The notes: a model not told the origin generated them from the letters alone. Shown: positions 1-9,147, counted from the stretch's first letter. The stretch is DNA of 64,000 nt from Streptomyces sp. G44 (GCF_016905445.1 NZ_JAFEXF010000009.1:19406-83405); one strand, 5' to 3'. Made by a program: numbers and translations.

Positions 1-1
1 C

Positions 2-445
2 GCCAAGACCTACGCCGACGCCCGCTCGATGCTCTTCATCGGCCGGGTACGCGGCTACCCGGTCGCCCGCGAGGCCTCCCTCAAGCTCAAGGAGGTCTCG
101 TACATCCACGCCGAGGCCTACCCCGCCTCCGAGCTGAAGCACGGCCCGCTCGCCCTGATCGAGCCCGCCCTGCCGACCGTCGCGATCGTGCCGGACGACG
201 ACCTGCTGGAGAAGAACCGCGCCGCCCTGGAGGAGATCAAGGCCCGCAGCGGCAAGATCCTCGCGGTCGCGCACCAGGAGCAGGAGAAGGCCGACCAGAC
301 GATCATCGTGCCGAAGAACGAGAACGAGCTGGACCCGATCCTGATGGGCATCCCGCTCCAACTCCTCGCCTATCACACGGCGTTGGCGCTGGGCCGGGAC
401 ATCGACAAGCCGCGCAACCTCGCGAAGTCGGTCACCGTCGAGTAG
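2..445 (+). CDS. glmS: Glutamine-fructose-6-phosphate aminotransferase (isomerising), C-terminal part
   Basis: The gene is cut by the left edge, and only the last 147 codons are present. GlmS makes glucosamine-6-phosphate from fructose-6-phosphate and glutamine, the first committed step to cell-wall amino sugars, in the cytoplasm. The visible part is the end of the second SIS (sugar isomerase) domain. It shows the conserved EASLKLKE and ELKHGPLALIE blocks that line the sugar-phosphate site and the invariant C-terminal tail NLAKSVTVE. The N-terminal glutaminase half lies outside the window. A strong hairpin follows 25 bases after the stop, so transcription probably ends here. The family call is firm; which glmS paralogue this is cannot be decided from the fragment. 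Confidence 0.95.
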   Translation, partial: AKTYADARSMLFIGRVRGYPVAREASLKLKEVSYIHAEAYPASELKHGPLALIEPALPTVAIVPDDDLLEKNRAALEEIKARSGKILAVAHQEQEKADQTIIVPKNENELDPILMGIPLQLLAYHTALALGRDIDKPRNLAKSVTVE

Positions 446-470
446 GGCCACCCCACGCAGCGGACGGCAA

Positions 471-531
471 GGCCCCCGGTGAACGACCCCCTGCGCGCCA
501 CCGGCGCCCAGGGGGTCGTTCACCGGGGGCC
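471..531. terminator. Perfect 23-bp hairpin after glmS
   Basis: Bases 471-493 and 509-531 are exact reverse complements, separated by a 15-base loop. The hairpin lies between the glmS stop and the oppositely transcribed stress-protein gene, so it can serve both directions. There is no U-tract, as is usual in Streptomyces. Confidence 0.85.
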
Positions 532-769
532 GGGGTCGCCCATTCCCCCGACCCGCGCCCCGGCACCCGGCGGCCGTCACCCGCCGGGCCGGCCGGGGCG
601 GCATGCCGGCGACCTCTATGTACCCGCCCCGATGGCGTGAACCACCTCTACGCACGAGTAGACTCGTCCGCGCAACTCGCGTGATACGCAGGAGACTTGG
701 GGAGCCCGGAGAGACCGGCGGTCCGTCAGGTGACGTGAACGCCCCAGGGGCATCCGTCAGGGAACTGCG
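532..769. other. Intergenic stretch, no gene seen
   Basis: This is the rest of the space between the convergent glmS and universal-stress genes. Some short G+C-rich inverted repeats are visible (for example around 560-600). I see no coding frame with a ribosome binding site and no other recognisable element. Confidence 0.5.
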
Positions 770-1294
770 TCAGGGAATGACGATGACGGGACGCTGCGCG
801 CGCCGCGCCAGCCGCCCCGCGACGGAGCCGAAGATGCGCCCGACGATGCCGTGCGTGGAGCCGACGACGATCGCGTCCGCGCTGTACTCGCGGCCGACCT
901 CTTCCAGCTCGTGGCAGATGTCGCCGCCGCGCTCGACGAGGATCCAGGGCACCTCGGCCAGATAGTCCGCGCAGGCCAGCTCCAGACCCAGCACCTCGGT
1001 GCGGTGATCGGGCACGTCGACGAAGACCGGCGGCTCGCACCCCGCCCACACCGTGGTGGGCAGCCGGTTGGCGACATGGACGATGATCAGGCCCGAGCCC
1101 GACCGGTGGGCCATGCCGATCGCGTACGCGAGGGCGCGCTCACTGGAGGTCGAGCCGTCGAAGCCGACGACGACGCCGTGCCGGAACGCCGGATCGCAGG
1201 AATGACATGGTTCTTCCGCCGCTCGGGGGGTCGCTGTCGGATCGGCGACCTGCCGCTTGCGGTCCGCGGGTTCGAAGAATTCGTGACCGGCCAT
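770..1294 (-). CDS. Universal stress protein (UspA family), single domain
   Basis: A 174-residue protein with one UspA domain covering about residues 38-174, after a roughly 37-residue N-terminal extension. The domain opens with GVVVGFDGSTSSERAL. Near the C-terminus it has VVGSTHGIVGRIFGSVA, a version of the ATP-binding G-x2-G-x9-G-S/T loop of ATP-binding Usp proteins, followed by RPVIVIP. Such proteins are cytoplasmic and are induced by stress or stasis, but the substrate is unknown. The extension carries two cysteines. The ribosome binding site is weak, and a start nearer the domain is possible. The gene is transcribed away from the next gene across a 377-base divergent spacer. Confidence 0.88.
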   Translation of the reverse strand: MAGHEFFEPADRKRQVADPTATPRAAEEPCHSCDPAFRHGVVVGFDGSTSSERALAYAIGMAHRSGSGLIIVHVANRLPTTVWAGCEPPVFVDVPDHRTEVLGLELACADYLAEVPWILVERGGDICHELEEVGREYSADAIVVGSTHGIVGRIFGSVAGRLARRAQRPVIVIP

Positions 1295-1671
1295 GGGTGT
1301 CTCGGCGAAGGAGTCCTCTGTGGGAGGGTCTGCTTGTTCAGGTGGTGCGGCAGTTCGGGACCGTGGGGTCCGGCGATCGGGCCCGGGAATCTCGTCCGGG
1401 AATCACCTTCCCAACCCCATACCCCCAAGGGTACGGCGACACTCCTCTCCTGCCCAGAGCCTGCGGGGAGCCCGTCCGGGCCCGCGCCGGGCCGTGCCAC
1501 AGGGCCTCCCGGCGTTCACCGGAGCATGCACGAGCCACGTCCGTATGGCAATGGTTGCTGCCCCGTACAGGCGGTTTGCGCACCCGTCCGGTGCCACCCT
1601 GTGACCCGCCAGTGACCGGCCGCCCGGCGGCGCGTTGAACCCCGGTACGCCACCCTTACAGGAGCACTCCG
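1295..1671. promoter_or_regulatory. Divergent spacer between the stress protein and a small membrane protein
   Basis: The 377-base region must hold promoters for both flanking genes. It is slightly less G+C-rich around 1540-1580. A short hairpin-capable sequence (TACCCCCAAGGGTA) lies at about 1420-1433. I cannot assign -10/-35 boxes with confidence. Confidence 0.4.
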
Positions 1672-2052
1672 TTGCCTGGACCCCCCACCCTGTCCCCGCC
1701 GCCCTCGCCCACCCGCAGGCGCCGCCCGGCCTCCGCGCTCCGCGGCCGGGGGCCCCGGCGGACACCCGCGCAGGACTCGGTGGGCGACGTGGTCCGCTGG
1801 GCGGCGTTCAGCTGCGTCCTGGTTCCGGTCGTCCTTGTGGGGTACGGGATCTCCCTGGCGGGAGCGGGCGGCGCCGCGCTGGGGCTGGCCGCCGTCACCG
1901 GGGTCTGCCGGGTGCTGCTGCGGCACTCGGAGCGGGGTGCCGCGCGGCAGCTCGCGGAGCAGAACGGCGGGCACCGCGGACGGCACAGCAGGACGGGCAC
2001 CGGAGCGCACCGGGGCGTGCGGTACGGCTCCGAGAGCACGCCGGTCGACTGA
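1672..2052 (+). CDS. Small membrane protein of unknown function
   Basis: A 126-residue protein starting at TTG. The start is set by AGGAG at 1660-1664, seven bases upstream. It has a Pro/Arg-rich cytoplasmic N-terminus (about 1-40), one or two hydrophobic segments at about 45-85, and a charged tail rich in Arg, His and Gly. No catalytic motif is visible. It sits immediately before the adpA regulatory region. I do not recognise a function. It could be a conserved Streptomyces membrane protein, but composition alone cannot say more. Confidence 0.65.
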   Translation: MPGPPTLSPPPSPTRRRRPASALRGRGPRRTPAQDSVGDVVRWAAFSCVLVPVVLVGYGISLAGAGGAALGLAAVTGVCRVLLRHSERGAARQLAEQNGGHRGRHSRTGTGAHRGVRYGSESTPVD

Positions 2053-2475
2053 CCGATTCGCACGCACGATCCCGTAGGTTTTCAGCCAACTTCCGAGGGT
2101 CGGCCATTCCTTGGCCGAACAGCCCCTCAACCCCGGTCCAACCAGGACTGAAAGGTGCTCAAAGGGCCTGCGCACCCTACGGGGACCGGCCATGGAGCAG
2201 AGGCGCACTTCCCTGCCGGGCCCACGAGTGCCACGCTTCGTGATCGAATGCTTCACGCCAAGTTGCCATGTCGACAATCTGCCGGGTGCTGAACTGGTCA
2301 CCCCGGCAGCACGGGACACAGTAGATTCGATCTTGACTGTATTACGGCGGGGGACTGGTGGAGGACCGAGGGGAAACGTGCAGGAGCGACAGGCCCAGCA
2401 AGCACGTCAGGCACGTACAAAACGTCAAGCACGGCAGGCACAGGGAGCCGCTACGACCGAGGGGGGTTTAGCACC
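2053..2475 (+). promoter_or_regulatory. Long adpA upstream region and leader
   Basis: These 423 bases carry no convincing gene. An open frame at 2111-2479 has atypical composition and no ribosome binding site. In other Streptomyces the adpA promoter region is bound by a gamma-butyrolactone receptor, by BldD and by AdpA itself, and this length fits such complex control. TTGACT at 2333-2338 could be a -35 box. The adpA ribosome binding site is the G-rich run GAGGGGGG around 2458-2466. Individual operators cannot be assigned by eye. Confidence 0.6.
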
Positions 2476-3705
2476 ATGAGTCACGACTCCACTGCCGCGC
2501 CGGAGACCACGGCTCGCAAGCTCTCCGGGCGCCGCCGCCGGGAGATCGTATCGGTGCTGCTCTTCAGCGGTGGTCCCATTTTCGAGAGTTCCATACCGCT
2601 CTCCGTCTTCGGCATCGACCGCCAGGACGCCGGCGTCCCCCGCTACCGGCTGCTGGTGTGCGCCGGCGAGGACGGACCGCTGCGGACCACCGGCGGGCTC
2701 GAACTGACGGCGCCGCACGGCCTGGAGGCGATCGGCCGGGCGGGCACGGTCGTCGTACCGGCCTGGCGGTCGATCACGTCTCCACCACCGCCGGAGGCCC
2801 TGGACGCGCTGCGCCGCGCGCACGAGGAAGGCGCCCGCATCGTCGGGCTCTGCACCGGCGCGTTCGTGCTCGCCGCCGCGGGACTCCTAGACGGCCGGCC
2901 CGCGACCACCCACTGGATGTACGCGCCGACGCTCGCCAAGCGCTACCCGTCCGTCCACGTGGACCCGCGCGAGCTGTTCGTCGATGACGGGGACGTCCTG
3001 ACGAGCGCCGGCACCGCGGCCGGAATCGATCTCTGTCTGCACATCGTGCGCACGGACCACGGCAATGAGGCGGCGGGCGCGCTCGCCCGCAGGCTCGTCG
3101 TGCCGCCGCGCCGCGCCGGCGGCCAGGAGCGCTACCTCGACAGGTCTTTACCCGAGGAGATCGGCGCCGACCCGCTCGCCGAGGTCGTCGCCTGGGCCCT
3201 TGAGCACCTCCACGAGCAGTTCGACGTGGAGACCCTCGCCGCACGGGCGTACATGAGCAGGCGGACCTTCGACCGCAGGTTCCGCTCGCTCACCGGGAGC
3301 GCTCCCCTCCAGTGGCTGATCACCCAGCGGGTGCTCCAGGCACAGCGGCTGCTCGAAACCTCCGACTACTCCGTGGACGAGGTGGCGGGACGCTGCGGCT
3401 TCCGCTCGCCGGTCGCGCTGCGGGGACACTTCCGGCGCCAGCTGGGCTCGTCCCCCGCCGCCTACCGGGCCGCCTACCGCGCCCGCAGGCCGCAGGGCGA
3501 GCGCGCGCTGGAGTCCGCCCCGGCGTCGTCGCAGGCCATGCCCGCGCTGGTGGAGGCGGGCCCGGTGCCGACGCAGACGCGCCGCACGGCAGCAGCGGGC
3601 GCGCTCAGCTCCGCGGCCTCCCTGGCCGCCGAGCCCGGCAGGCCGCACTCCGACGCGTACGCGCCGAGCCGTACTCCCCTGCCCGGCCAGAGGAGCGCGC
3701 CGTAG
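2476..3705 (+). CDS. adpA: AdpA, AraC-family pleiotropic regulator of development and secondary metabolism
   Basis: A 409-residue regulator. Residues about 20-215 form a DJ-1/PfpI-like (GATase-1-like) dimerisation domain with [13 protein letters not shown] and [14 protein letters not shown]. Residues about 235-335 form an AraC-type double helix-turn-helix ([16 protein letters not shown], then [18 protein letters not shown]). AdpA binds hundreds of sites in Streptomyces and switches on aerial growth, exoenzymes and antibiotics. Codon 225 (3148-3150) is TTA, the known bldA-dependent leucine codon between the two domains, so translation needs tRNA-Leu(UAA). The start ATG follows a strong purine-rich site. 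The C-terminal ~70 residues are low-complexity. ornA follows after 10 bases, implying co-transcription. Sequence and context agree with known AdpA proteins. Confidence 0.98.
   Translation: MSHDSTAAPETTARKLSGRRRREIVSVLLFSGGPIFESSIPLSVFGIDRQDAGVPRYRLLVCAGEDGPLRTTGGLELTAPHGLEAIGRAGTVVVPAWRSITSPPPPEALDALRRAHEEGARIVGLCTGAFVLAAAGLLDGRPATTHWMYAPTLAKRYPSVHVDPRELFVDDGDVLTSAGTAAGIDLCLHIVRTDHGNEAAGALARRLVVPPRRAGGQERYLDRSLPEEIGADPLAEVVAWALEHLHEQFDVETLAARAYMSRRTFDRRFRSLTGSAPLQWLITQRVLQAQRLLETSDYSVDEVAGRCGFRSPVALRGHFRRQLGSSPAAYRAAYRARRPQGERALESAPASSQAMPALVEAGPVPTQTRRTAAAGALSSAASLAAEPGRPHSDAYAPSRTPLPGQRSAP
3148..3150 (+). promoter_or_regulatory. TTA (bldA-dependent) codon in adpA
   Basis: In-frame TTA at codon 225, in the linker before the AraC domain, where the known adpA TTA codon lies. 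It makes AdpA synthesis depend on the bldA tRNA. Confidence 0.97.
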
Positions 3706-3715
3706 GGTTGGACGC

Positions 3716-4318
3716 ATGAACGATCGCATGGTGTGGATCGACTGCGAGATGACCGGGCTCTCGTTGACGGATGACGCACTTATCGAGGTGGCCGCACTGG
3801 TCACCGACTCGGAACTGAACGTGCTCGGCGAAGGTGTGGACATCGTGATCCGCCCGCCGGACGCGGCGCTGGAGACCATGCCCGAGGTGGTGCGCGCGAT
3901 GCACACCGCCTCGGGGCTCCTCGACGAGCTGGCCGGCGGCACCACGCTGGCCGACGCCGAGGAGCAGGTCCTGGCGTACGTACGCGAGCACGTCAAGGAG
4001 CCGCGGAAGGCTCCCCTGTGCGGAAACTCGGTCGGCACCGACCGCGGCTTCCTGCTGCGGGACATGGCGACGCTGGAGGAGTACCTCCACTACCGGATCG
4101 TCGACGTCTCCTCCATCAAGGAGCTGGCGCGGCGCTGGTACCCCCGGGCGTACTTCAACAGCCCGGACAAGAACGGCAACCACCGCGCGCTCGCCGACAT
4201 CCGCGAGTCCATCGCCGAGCTGCGCTACTACCGCGAGGCGATCTTCGTCCCGCAGCCCGGACCGGACTCGGACACCGCGAAGTCGATCGCGGCCAAGCAC
4301 GTACTGGCCGCGGAGTAA
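3716..4318 (+). CDS. ornA: Oligoribonuclease (3'-5' exonuclease, DEDDh family)
   Basis: A 200-residue enzyme that degrades 2-5-nt RNAs, including pGpG, the end product of cyclic-di-GMP breakdown. The DEDDh catalytic motifs are all present: D9 and E11 in IDCEMTGL, the [11 protein letters not shown] block, and the H and D of [12 protein letters not shown]. Length is typical of Orn. It starts 10 bases after the adpA stop with only a modest ribosome binding site, so translation is probably coupled to or helped by adpA. That arrangement is known in Streptomyces, where ornA also affects development. A hairpin with a T-run follows the stop. Confidence 0.97.
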   Translation: MNDRMVWIDCEMTGLSLTDDALIEVAALVTDSELNVLGEGVDIVIRPPDAALETMPEVVRAMHTASGLLDELAGGTTLADAEEQVLAYVREHVKEPRKAPLCGNSVGTDRGFLLRDMATLEEYLHYRIVDVSSIKELARRWYPRAYFNSPDKNGNHRALADIRESIAELRYYREAIFVPQPGPDSDTAKSIAAKHVLAAE

Positions 4319-4336
4319 CCTCCGCGGCCCCCCTTT

Positions 4337-4391
4337 GTACGGGGTCCGGAAAAGGTGTGCGCGAGCACCCCTTCGGACCCTGTACACTTTT
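4337..4391 (+). terminator. Terminator after ornA
   Basis: A long imperfect stem pairs GTACGGGGTCCG (4337-4348) with CGGACCCTGTAC (4374-4385), with further internal pairing of AAAGGTG with CACCCCTT. It is followed by a T-run at 4388-4392. This is a rare classical rho-independent terminator for this genome. Confidence 0.8.
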
Positions 4392-4429
4392 TCTCGGCCG
4401 GTCGGAAGAAAGACAGACGACCGGACATG

Positions 4430-4502
4430 GTGGGTGTAGCTCAGTTGGTAGAGCACCTGGTTGTGGTCCAGGTGGCCGCGGGTTCAAGTCCCGTCACTCA
4501 CC
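4430..4502 (+). tRNA. tRNA-His (anticodon GTG)
   Basis: A complete cloverleaf. The acceptor GTGGGTG (4430-4436) pairs with CACTCAC (4495-4501). The D-arm is AGCTCAGTTGGTAGAGC. The anticodon loop carries GTG, and the T-arm is GCGGGTTCAAGTCCCGT. G at 4429 faces C at 4502 and can act as the G-1 that marks tRNA-His. CCA is not encoded. Confidence 0.97.
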
Positions 4503-4509
4503 CTGGTGG

Positions 4510-4541
4510 AAGGGCCCCGGTTCGCGAGAACCGGGGCCCTT
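4510..4541. terminator. Hairpin after tRNA-His
   Basis: A perfect 14-bp stem (4510-4523 with 4528-4541) around a GCGA tetraloop. It lies between tRNA-His and the convergent cebR gene and can terminate both. Confidence 0.9.
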
Positions 4542-4591
4542 TCCGTATCCCCGGGCGCGCCCCGCGGGTTCCCGGCCGCGCCCTCGCCCCC

Positions 4592-5647
4592 TCAGGAGGA
4601 ATCCCGCTCCACCAGCTCCGTCGGGAGCACCAGCTGACGCCGCTCCAGACGGCGCGCGGCGACCGGGCGGTCGTCGGCGATCTCCGCGAGGAGCAGGTCG
4701 ATCATGGCCCGGCCCATCTCCTCGATCGGCTGGCGGACGCTGGTGAGCGGCGGGTCCATGTGGCGGGCGATCGCCGAGTCGTCGAAGCCGACCAGCGCCA
4801 CGTCGTCGGGTATGCGGCGCCCCGCCTCCCGCAGCACCTGCCGGGCGCCCGCCGCCATCACGTCGGAGCCCGCGAAGACGGCGTCCACCTCGGGGCACGT
4901 CTCAAGCAGCTCCCGCATCGCGCGCCGCCCGCCCTCCTCCGTGAAGTCGCCCGGCGCGATCAGCCGCTCGTCGACCGGGCGGCCCGCGTCCCGCAGGGCG
5001 GTGCGGTAGCCGTCCAGGCGGCGCTGGGCTCCGTACACGTCGAGGCGGCCGGTGATGGTGGCTATGGAGGTGCGCCCGCGTGACAGCAGGTGCTCCACCG
5101 CCGAGCGCGCCCCGGCGAAGTTGTCGGAGTCGACGGAGGGCAGCGGCTCCTCGGCACAGCGGCGGCCGCTGATCACCGAGGGGATCTCCAGCTGGCTCAG
5201 CAGGTCCGGCAACGGGTCGTCGGCGTGCACGGAGACCAGCAGCACGCCGTCGACGCGGTGGGCCGCGAGGTATTGGGCCAGGCGCTGCCGCCGCTGGTCG
5301 TTGCCCGCGAAGATCAGCAGCAGCTGCATCTCGGTCTCGCCGAGCTGGGCGCCCACCCCGCGCAGCACGTCGGAGAAGTACGGCTCGGCGAAGAACCGGG
5401 TCTCGGGCTCGGGCACGACCAGCGCGATCGCGTCCGTGCGGTTGGCGGCCAGGGCGCGGGCCGCGGTGTTGGGCACGTACCCCAGCTCCGCCACGGCGGC
5501 CTCGACGGCCGTCCGGGTGGCCGCGCTGACCCTCGGCGAGCCGTTGATCACGCGGGAGACCGTCCCCCGGCCCACTCCCGCCCGCGCGGCGACCTCCTCC
5601 AGAGTGGGCCGTCCACCGCCACGGCCGCGCGCTGCGTGACCTGCCAT
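4592..5647 (-). CDS. cebR: CebR, LacI-family repressor of the cellobiose regulon
   Basis: A 351-residue LacI/GalR repressor. Residues 14-35 are the helix-turn-helix (TLEEVAARAGVGRGTVSRVING), followed by the hinge-helix region and a periplasmic-binding-like effector domain (about 65-340) with the family signature VALVGFDDSAIARHMDPPLTSV. In Streptomyces CebR binds TGGGAGCGCTCCCA and is released by cello-oligosaccharides. A perfect copy of that operator lies in the spacer to cebE, and a one-mismatch copy sits at the bglC start. The chosen ATG has a GGGAGG site 6 bases upstream; frames further upstream look non-coding. CebR also controls thaxtomin synthesis in pathogenic species, but no such genes are present here. 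Confidence 0.95.
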   Translation of the reverse strand: MAGHAARGRGGGRPTLEEVAARAGVGRGTVSRVINGSPRVSAATRTAVEAAVAELGYVPNTAARALAANRTDAIALVVPEPETRFFAEPYFSDVLRGVGAQLGETEMQLLLIFAGNDQRRQRLAQYLAAHRVDGVLLVSVHADDPLPDLLSQLEIPSVISGRRCAEEPLPSVDSDNFAGARSAVEHLLSRGRTSIATITGRLDVYGAQRRLDGYRTALRDAGRPVDERLIAPGDFTEEGGRRAMRELLETCPEVDAVFAGSDVMAAGARQVLREAGRRIPDDVALVGFDDSAIARHMDPPLTSVRQPIEEMGRAMIDLLLAEIADDRPVAARRLERRQLVLPTELVERDSS

Positions 5648-5820
5648 TGTCCGCCTCCCGTCACCCGTCCCCCGGCCAGGAATGTAACAGCCTGATCTTC
5701 GCCGGGTGCCCGGCCCGGAACCAACGGGAGACCCGTAACGGCCCGATAACCGTGGACATGACTCCCTGCCGGGTCCCTTGACACCCCCGTCCCGAGCCAC
5801 GAGTCTTCAACCCATCACCT

Positions 5821-5836
5821 GTGGGAGCGCTCCCAC
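5821..5836. promoter_or_regulatory. CebR operator in front of cebEFG
   Basis: A perfect palindrome, TGGGAGCGCTCCCA (5822-5835), flanked by a further pairing G and C. It lies 115 bases before the cebE start in the cebR/cebE divergent spacer (5648-5950), where CebR can control the transporter operon and possibly itself. Confidence 0.93.
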
Positions 5837-5950
5837 ACTACCTGGCACGTACACATCCCGCACGTTCCCCGCCCGAGCCGCAGAGTGAATCAACGGGCCC
5901 TACAGTGCAGTTGGCCGGGGGGTCGGCACGTCAGGCAACAGGAGGACGTC

Positions 5951-7264
5951 ATGCACAGCAGTTCCCGCCGGATCCGCCACATCGTGACCTACGCGGCCGC
6001 CACCGCGCTGGCCACGAGCCTGCTGGCCGCTTGTTCGAGCGATGACGACAGCGGCTCAGCGGGCGGCGACGGCAAGATCACGCTCAATGTGGGCACGTTC
6101 GGCGTGCTGGGCCTCAAGCAGGCAGGGCTGTACGAGGAGTACGAGAGAACCCATCCGAACATCCGGATCAAAGAGAACGTCATCGAGCGGAACGACGCCT
6201 ATTACCCGAAGCTCCTCACCCAGTTGCAGTCCGGCGCCGGGGTCAATGACGTCGCCGCCATAGAGGTCAGCAACATCACCGAGGTCGTGCAGACCCAGGG
6301 CGCCAAGTTCGAGGACCTGGGCAAGGCCGAGGGCGTACAGAAGTCGACGTATCTCGACTGGAAGTGGAAGCAGGCCACCACCGAGGACGGCAAGACGATC
6401 GGCCTCGGCGTCGACATCGGCCCGACCGCGCTCTGCTACCGCAAGGACCTCTTCGCGAAGGCCGGGCTGCCCACCGACCGCGAGAAGCTCGCGAAGGAGT
6501 GGGCGGGCGACTGGGACAAGTACGTCGCGCTCGGCGAGAAGTACATGGAGAAGGCGCCGGACGGCACCAAGTTCGTCGACTCCGCCTCCAGCGTCTACCA
6601 CGCCGTCTTCGCGGGTGCCACCGAGCGGTACTACGACAAGAAGGGCGAGGAGATCTACGAGGAGAGCCAGGGCCGCAAGGACGCCTGGGACGCGGCGATG
6701 AAGGTCGCGCGGGGCGGCATGTCCGCCAAGCTCAAGCAGTTCGACCCGACGTGGGACCAGGGCTTCGCCAACGGCAGATTCGCCACCGTGGCCTGCCCCG
6801 CCTGGATGGCCGGTTACATCCAGGAGAAGACCGGCCCGGACGGCAAGGGCAAGTGGGACATGGCCAAGGCCCCGACGGACGGCAACTGGGGCGGCACGTT
6901 CCTCGGCGTGCCGAGCGCGGGCAAGCACAAGAAGGAGGCGACCGAGCTCGCCGTGTGGCTGACGCGGCCCGAGCAGCTCGCGAAGGTCTTCGCCAAGCAG
7001 GCGAGCTTCCCCTCCACCCCCTCGGTCTACGACACGCTGAAGCCGTCGCCGGCGACCAAGGCGTACTTCAGTGACGCCCCCATCACGGAGATCTTCGCCG
7101 GCATCGCGAAGAACACCCCCGCGGCCGTCTACGGCATCAAGGACGCCCAGATCGGCCAGTCCATCGCGGACATCGGTGTGCTCCAGGTGGAGCAGCAGGG
7201 CAAGTCCCCGGAGGAGGGCTGGAGCGCCGCCCAGAAGGAGATCAAGGATGTTCTGGGACAGTGA
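5951..7264 (+). CDS. cebE: CebE, cellobiose/cellotriose-binding lipoprotein of an ABC transporter
   Basis: A 437-residue family-1 (sugar) extracellular solute-binding protein. The signal peptide has RRIRH and ends in the lipobox LLAAC, with Cys28 as the lipidated residue, so the mature protein is anchored outside the membrane. The start ATG follows AGGAGG at 5940-5945, five bases away. In Streptomyces CebE binds cellobiose and cellotriose and works with CebF and CebG and the shared ATPase MsiK; no ATPase gene is present here. The cebR neighbour, the operator and bglC support the specificity. The cebF start abuts the stop, so the genes form one operon. Confidence 0.94.
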   Translation: MHSSSRRIRHIVTYAAATALATSLLAACSSDDDSGSAGGDGKITLNVGTFGVLGLKQAGLYEEYERTHPNIRIKENVIERNDAYYPKLLTQLQSGAGVNDVAAIEVSNITEVVQTQGAKFEDLGKAEGVQKSTYLDWKWKQATTEDGKTIGLGVDIGPTALCYRKDLFAKAGLPTDREKLAKEWAGDWDKYVALGEKYMEKAPDGTKFVDSASSVYHAVFAGATERYYDKKGEEIYEESQGRKDAWDAAMKVARGGMSAKLKQFDPTWDQGFANGRFATVACPAWMAGYIQEKTGPDGKGKWDMAKAPTDGNWGGTFLGVPSAGKHKKEATELAVWLTRPEQLAKVFAKQASFPSTPSVYDTLKPSPATKAYFSDAPITEIFAGIAKNTPAAVYGIKDAQIGQSIADIGVLQVEQQGKSPEEGWSAAQKEIKDVLGQ

Positions 7265-7269
7265 CGCCC

Positions 7270-8274
7270 ATGTCCGAGACCGCTGAGTACGCCGAGACCG
7301 CGCCCCCCGGCAAGGGGGACGCGGCCCCGGCCGCCTCCGGGAGCCGCAAGGCCTCCCCCACGTCCTCGTGGCGCAGCCGCCTGTACCGCTGGGACATCAA
7401 GGCGTCGCCGTACATCTTCGTCGCGCCCTTCTTCCTCTTCTTCGGCGCCTTCGGCCTCTTCCCGCTCCTCTACACCGGGTGGGCCTCGCTGCACCGCCTG
7501 GAGCTGACCGACCTCGACGGCAGCACCTGGCTGGGCCTGGAGAACTACACCAACCTGCTCCGGAGCGACTACTTCTGGAACGCGCTCGGCAACACCTTCA
7601 CCATCGGCGTCATCTCCACCGTGCCCCAGCTGGCCATGGCACTCGGCATCGCGCACCTGCTCAACTACAAGCTGCGCGGTTCCACCCTGTGGCGGGTGGC
7701 GATGCTCGCGCCGTACGCCACCTCCGTGGCGAGCGCCTCGCTGGTCTTCACGCTGCTGTTCGCGTGGGACGGCGGGATGGTCAACTGGCTGATCGGGTCG
7801 GTGGGCATCGATGCCGTCAACTGGCGTGAGTCGTCGTGGGGTTCGCAGTTCGCCGTGTCCTCCATCGTCATCTGGCGGTGGACCGGGTACAACGCGCTGA
7901 TCTACCTGGCGGCGATGCAGGCCGTGCCGCACGACCTGTACGAGTCGGCCTCGTTGGACGGCGCCTCGCGTTGGCAGCAGTTCCGGCACGTGACGATCCC
8001 GATGCTGCGGCCGACGATCCTGTTCACGGTGGTCGTCTCGACCATCGGCGCGACCCAGCTCTTCGGTGAGCCGCTGCTGTTCGGCGGCACGGCCGGGTCC
8101 AAGGGCGGCGCGGACCACCAGTTCCAGACGCTGGGGCTGTATCTGTACGACCAGGGGTGGATCAACGGCCATCTGGGCCGGGCGTCGGCCGTCGCCTGGC
8201 TGATGCTCGTACTCCTGCTGCTCATCGCCGCGGTCAACCTGCTGATCGCCCGACGCCTGAGGAAGGACCGATGA
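7270..8274 (+). CDS. cebF: CebF, cello-oligosaccharide ABC transporter permease
   Basis: A 334-residue membrane permease of the MalF/UgpA type. A Ser/Ala/Pro-rich cytoplasmic N-terminus (about 40 residues) precedes six predicted membrane spans. The EAA loop that contacts the ATPase appears as DLYESASLDGASRWQQFRHVTIP. The start is not settled: ATG at 7270 is used here, and a GTG at 7261 overlapping the cebE stop is the alternative. The last four bases overlap the cebG start (ATGA), implying translational coupling. Its role is passage of cellobiose and cellotriose delivered by CebE. Confidence 0.93.
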   Translation: MSETAEYAETAPPGKGDAAPAASGSRKASPTSSWRSRLYRWDIKASPYIFVAPFFLFFGAFGLFPLLYTGWASLHRLELTDLDGSTWLGLENYTNLLRSDYFWNALGNTFTIGVISTVPQLAMALGIAHLLNYKLRGSTLWRVAMLAPYATSVASASLVFTLLFAWDGGMVNWLIGSVGIDAVNWRESSWGSQFAVSSIVIWRWTGYNALIYLAAMQAVPHDLYESASLDGASRWQQFRHVTIPMLRPTILFTVVVSTIGATQLFGEPLLFGGTAGSKGGADHQFQTLGLYLYDQGWINGHLGRASAVAWLMLVLLLLIAAVNLLIARRLRKDR

Positions 8275-9143
8275 AGGCCCGCACCCTGGGACGGCCGTCC
8301 CGCCCCATGGGCCGGAGGGCCGGCCGCACGATGCACGCGGGGCCGCTGACCTACCTCGTCCTCGCGGTGTTCACCGCCGTCTCGCTGGCCCCGCTCATCT
8401 GGACGGCGGTCGCGGCCTCGCGCACCAGCGGGCGGCTCGCGCAGACGCCACCGCCCCTGTGGTTCGGCGGGAACCTCGTCAAGAACCTCGAACGGGCCTG
8501 GACCGAGGCGAGCCTCGGTGACGCGATGCTCAACACCACCATCGTGGCGGGCAGCATCACCGTCGGCACCGTGCTGTTCTCCACGATCGCCGGATTCGCC
8601 TTCGCCAAGCTGAAGTTCCGGTTCAGCGGGGCGCTGCTCCTGCTGACCATCGGCACGATGATGGTGCCGCCGCAGCTGAGTGTCGTACCCCTGTATCTGT
8701 GGGTCGCCGACCTCCAGTGGACCAACCAGCTCCAGGCGGTGATCCTGCCGACGTTCGTGAGCGCCTTCGGTGTCTTCTTCATGCGGCAGTACCTGCTCCA
8801 GGCGCTGCCGAGCGAGCTGATCGAGGCGGCGCGGATGGACGGGGCGAGCAGCCTGCGCGTCATCTGGCACGTGGTGTTCCCGGCGGCGCGGCCCGCGATG
8901 GCCGTGCTGGGCCTGCTGACGTTCGTCATGGCCTGGAACGACTTCCTGTGGCCGATCATCGCGCTGAACCAGTCGAACCCCACCGTGCAGGTGGCGCTCA
9001 ACTCCCTCGGCACGGGCTACATCCCGGACCGGGCGGTGATCATGGCGGGCGCGCTGCTCGGCACGCTGCCGCTGCTGCTCGCGTTCATCCTGTTCGGCAA
9101 GCAGATCGTGAGCGGCATCATGCAGGGCGCGGTCAAGGGCTGA
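8271..9143 (+). CDS. cebG: CebG, cello-oligosaccharide ABC transporter permease
   Basis: A 290-residue MalG-type permease with six predicted spans. Its EAA loop reads ELIEAARMDGASSLRVIWHVVFP. The ATG overlaps the cebF stop and is preceded by AGGAAGGA, so the start is clear. It pairs with CebF to form the channel. A short hairpin follows the stop and then the bglC operator, so bglC may be read from its own CebR-controlled promoter as well as from the ceb operon. Confidence 0.94.
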   Translation: MKARTLGRPSRPMGRRAGRTMHAGPLTYLVLAVFTAVSLAPLIWTAVAASRTSGRLAQTPPPLWFGGNLVKNLERAWTEASLGDAMLNTTIVAGSITVGTVLFSTIAGFAFAKLKFRFSGALLLLTIGTMMVPPQLSVVPLYLWVADLQWTNQLQAVILPTFVSAFGVFFMRQYLLQALPSELIEAARMDGASSLRVIWHVVFPAARPAMAVLGLLTFVMAWNDFLWPIIALNQSNPTVQVALNSLGTGYIPDRAVIMAGALLGTLPLLLAFILFGKQIVSGIMQGAVKG

Positions 9144-9147
9144 GGCT

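Noticed and set aside
2111..2479. Open frame just before adpA
   Set aside because: It overlaps the adpA start, has no ribosome binding site, and its composition looks like leader or regulatory DNA.
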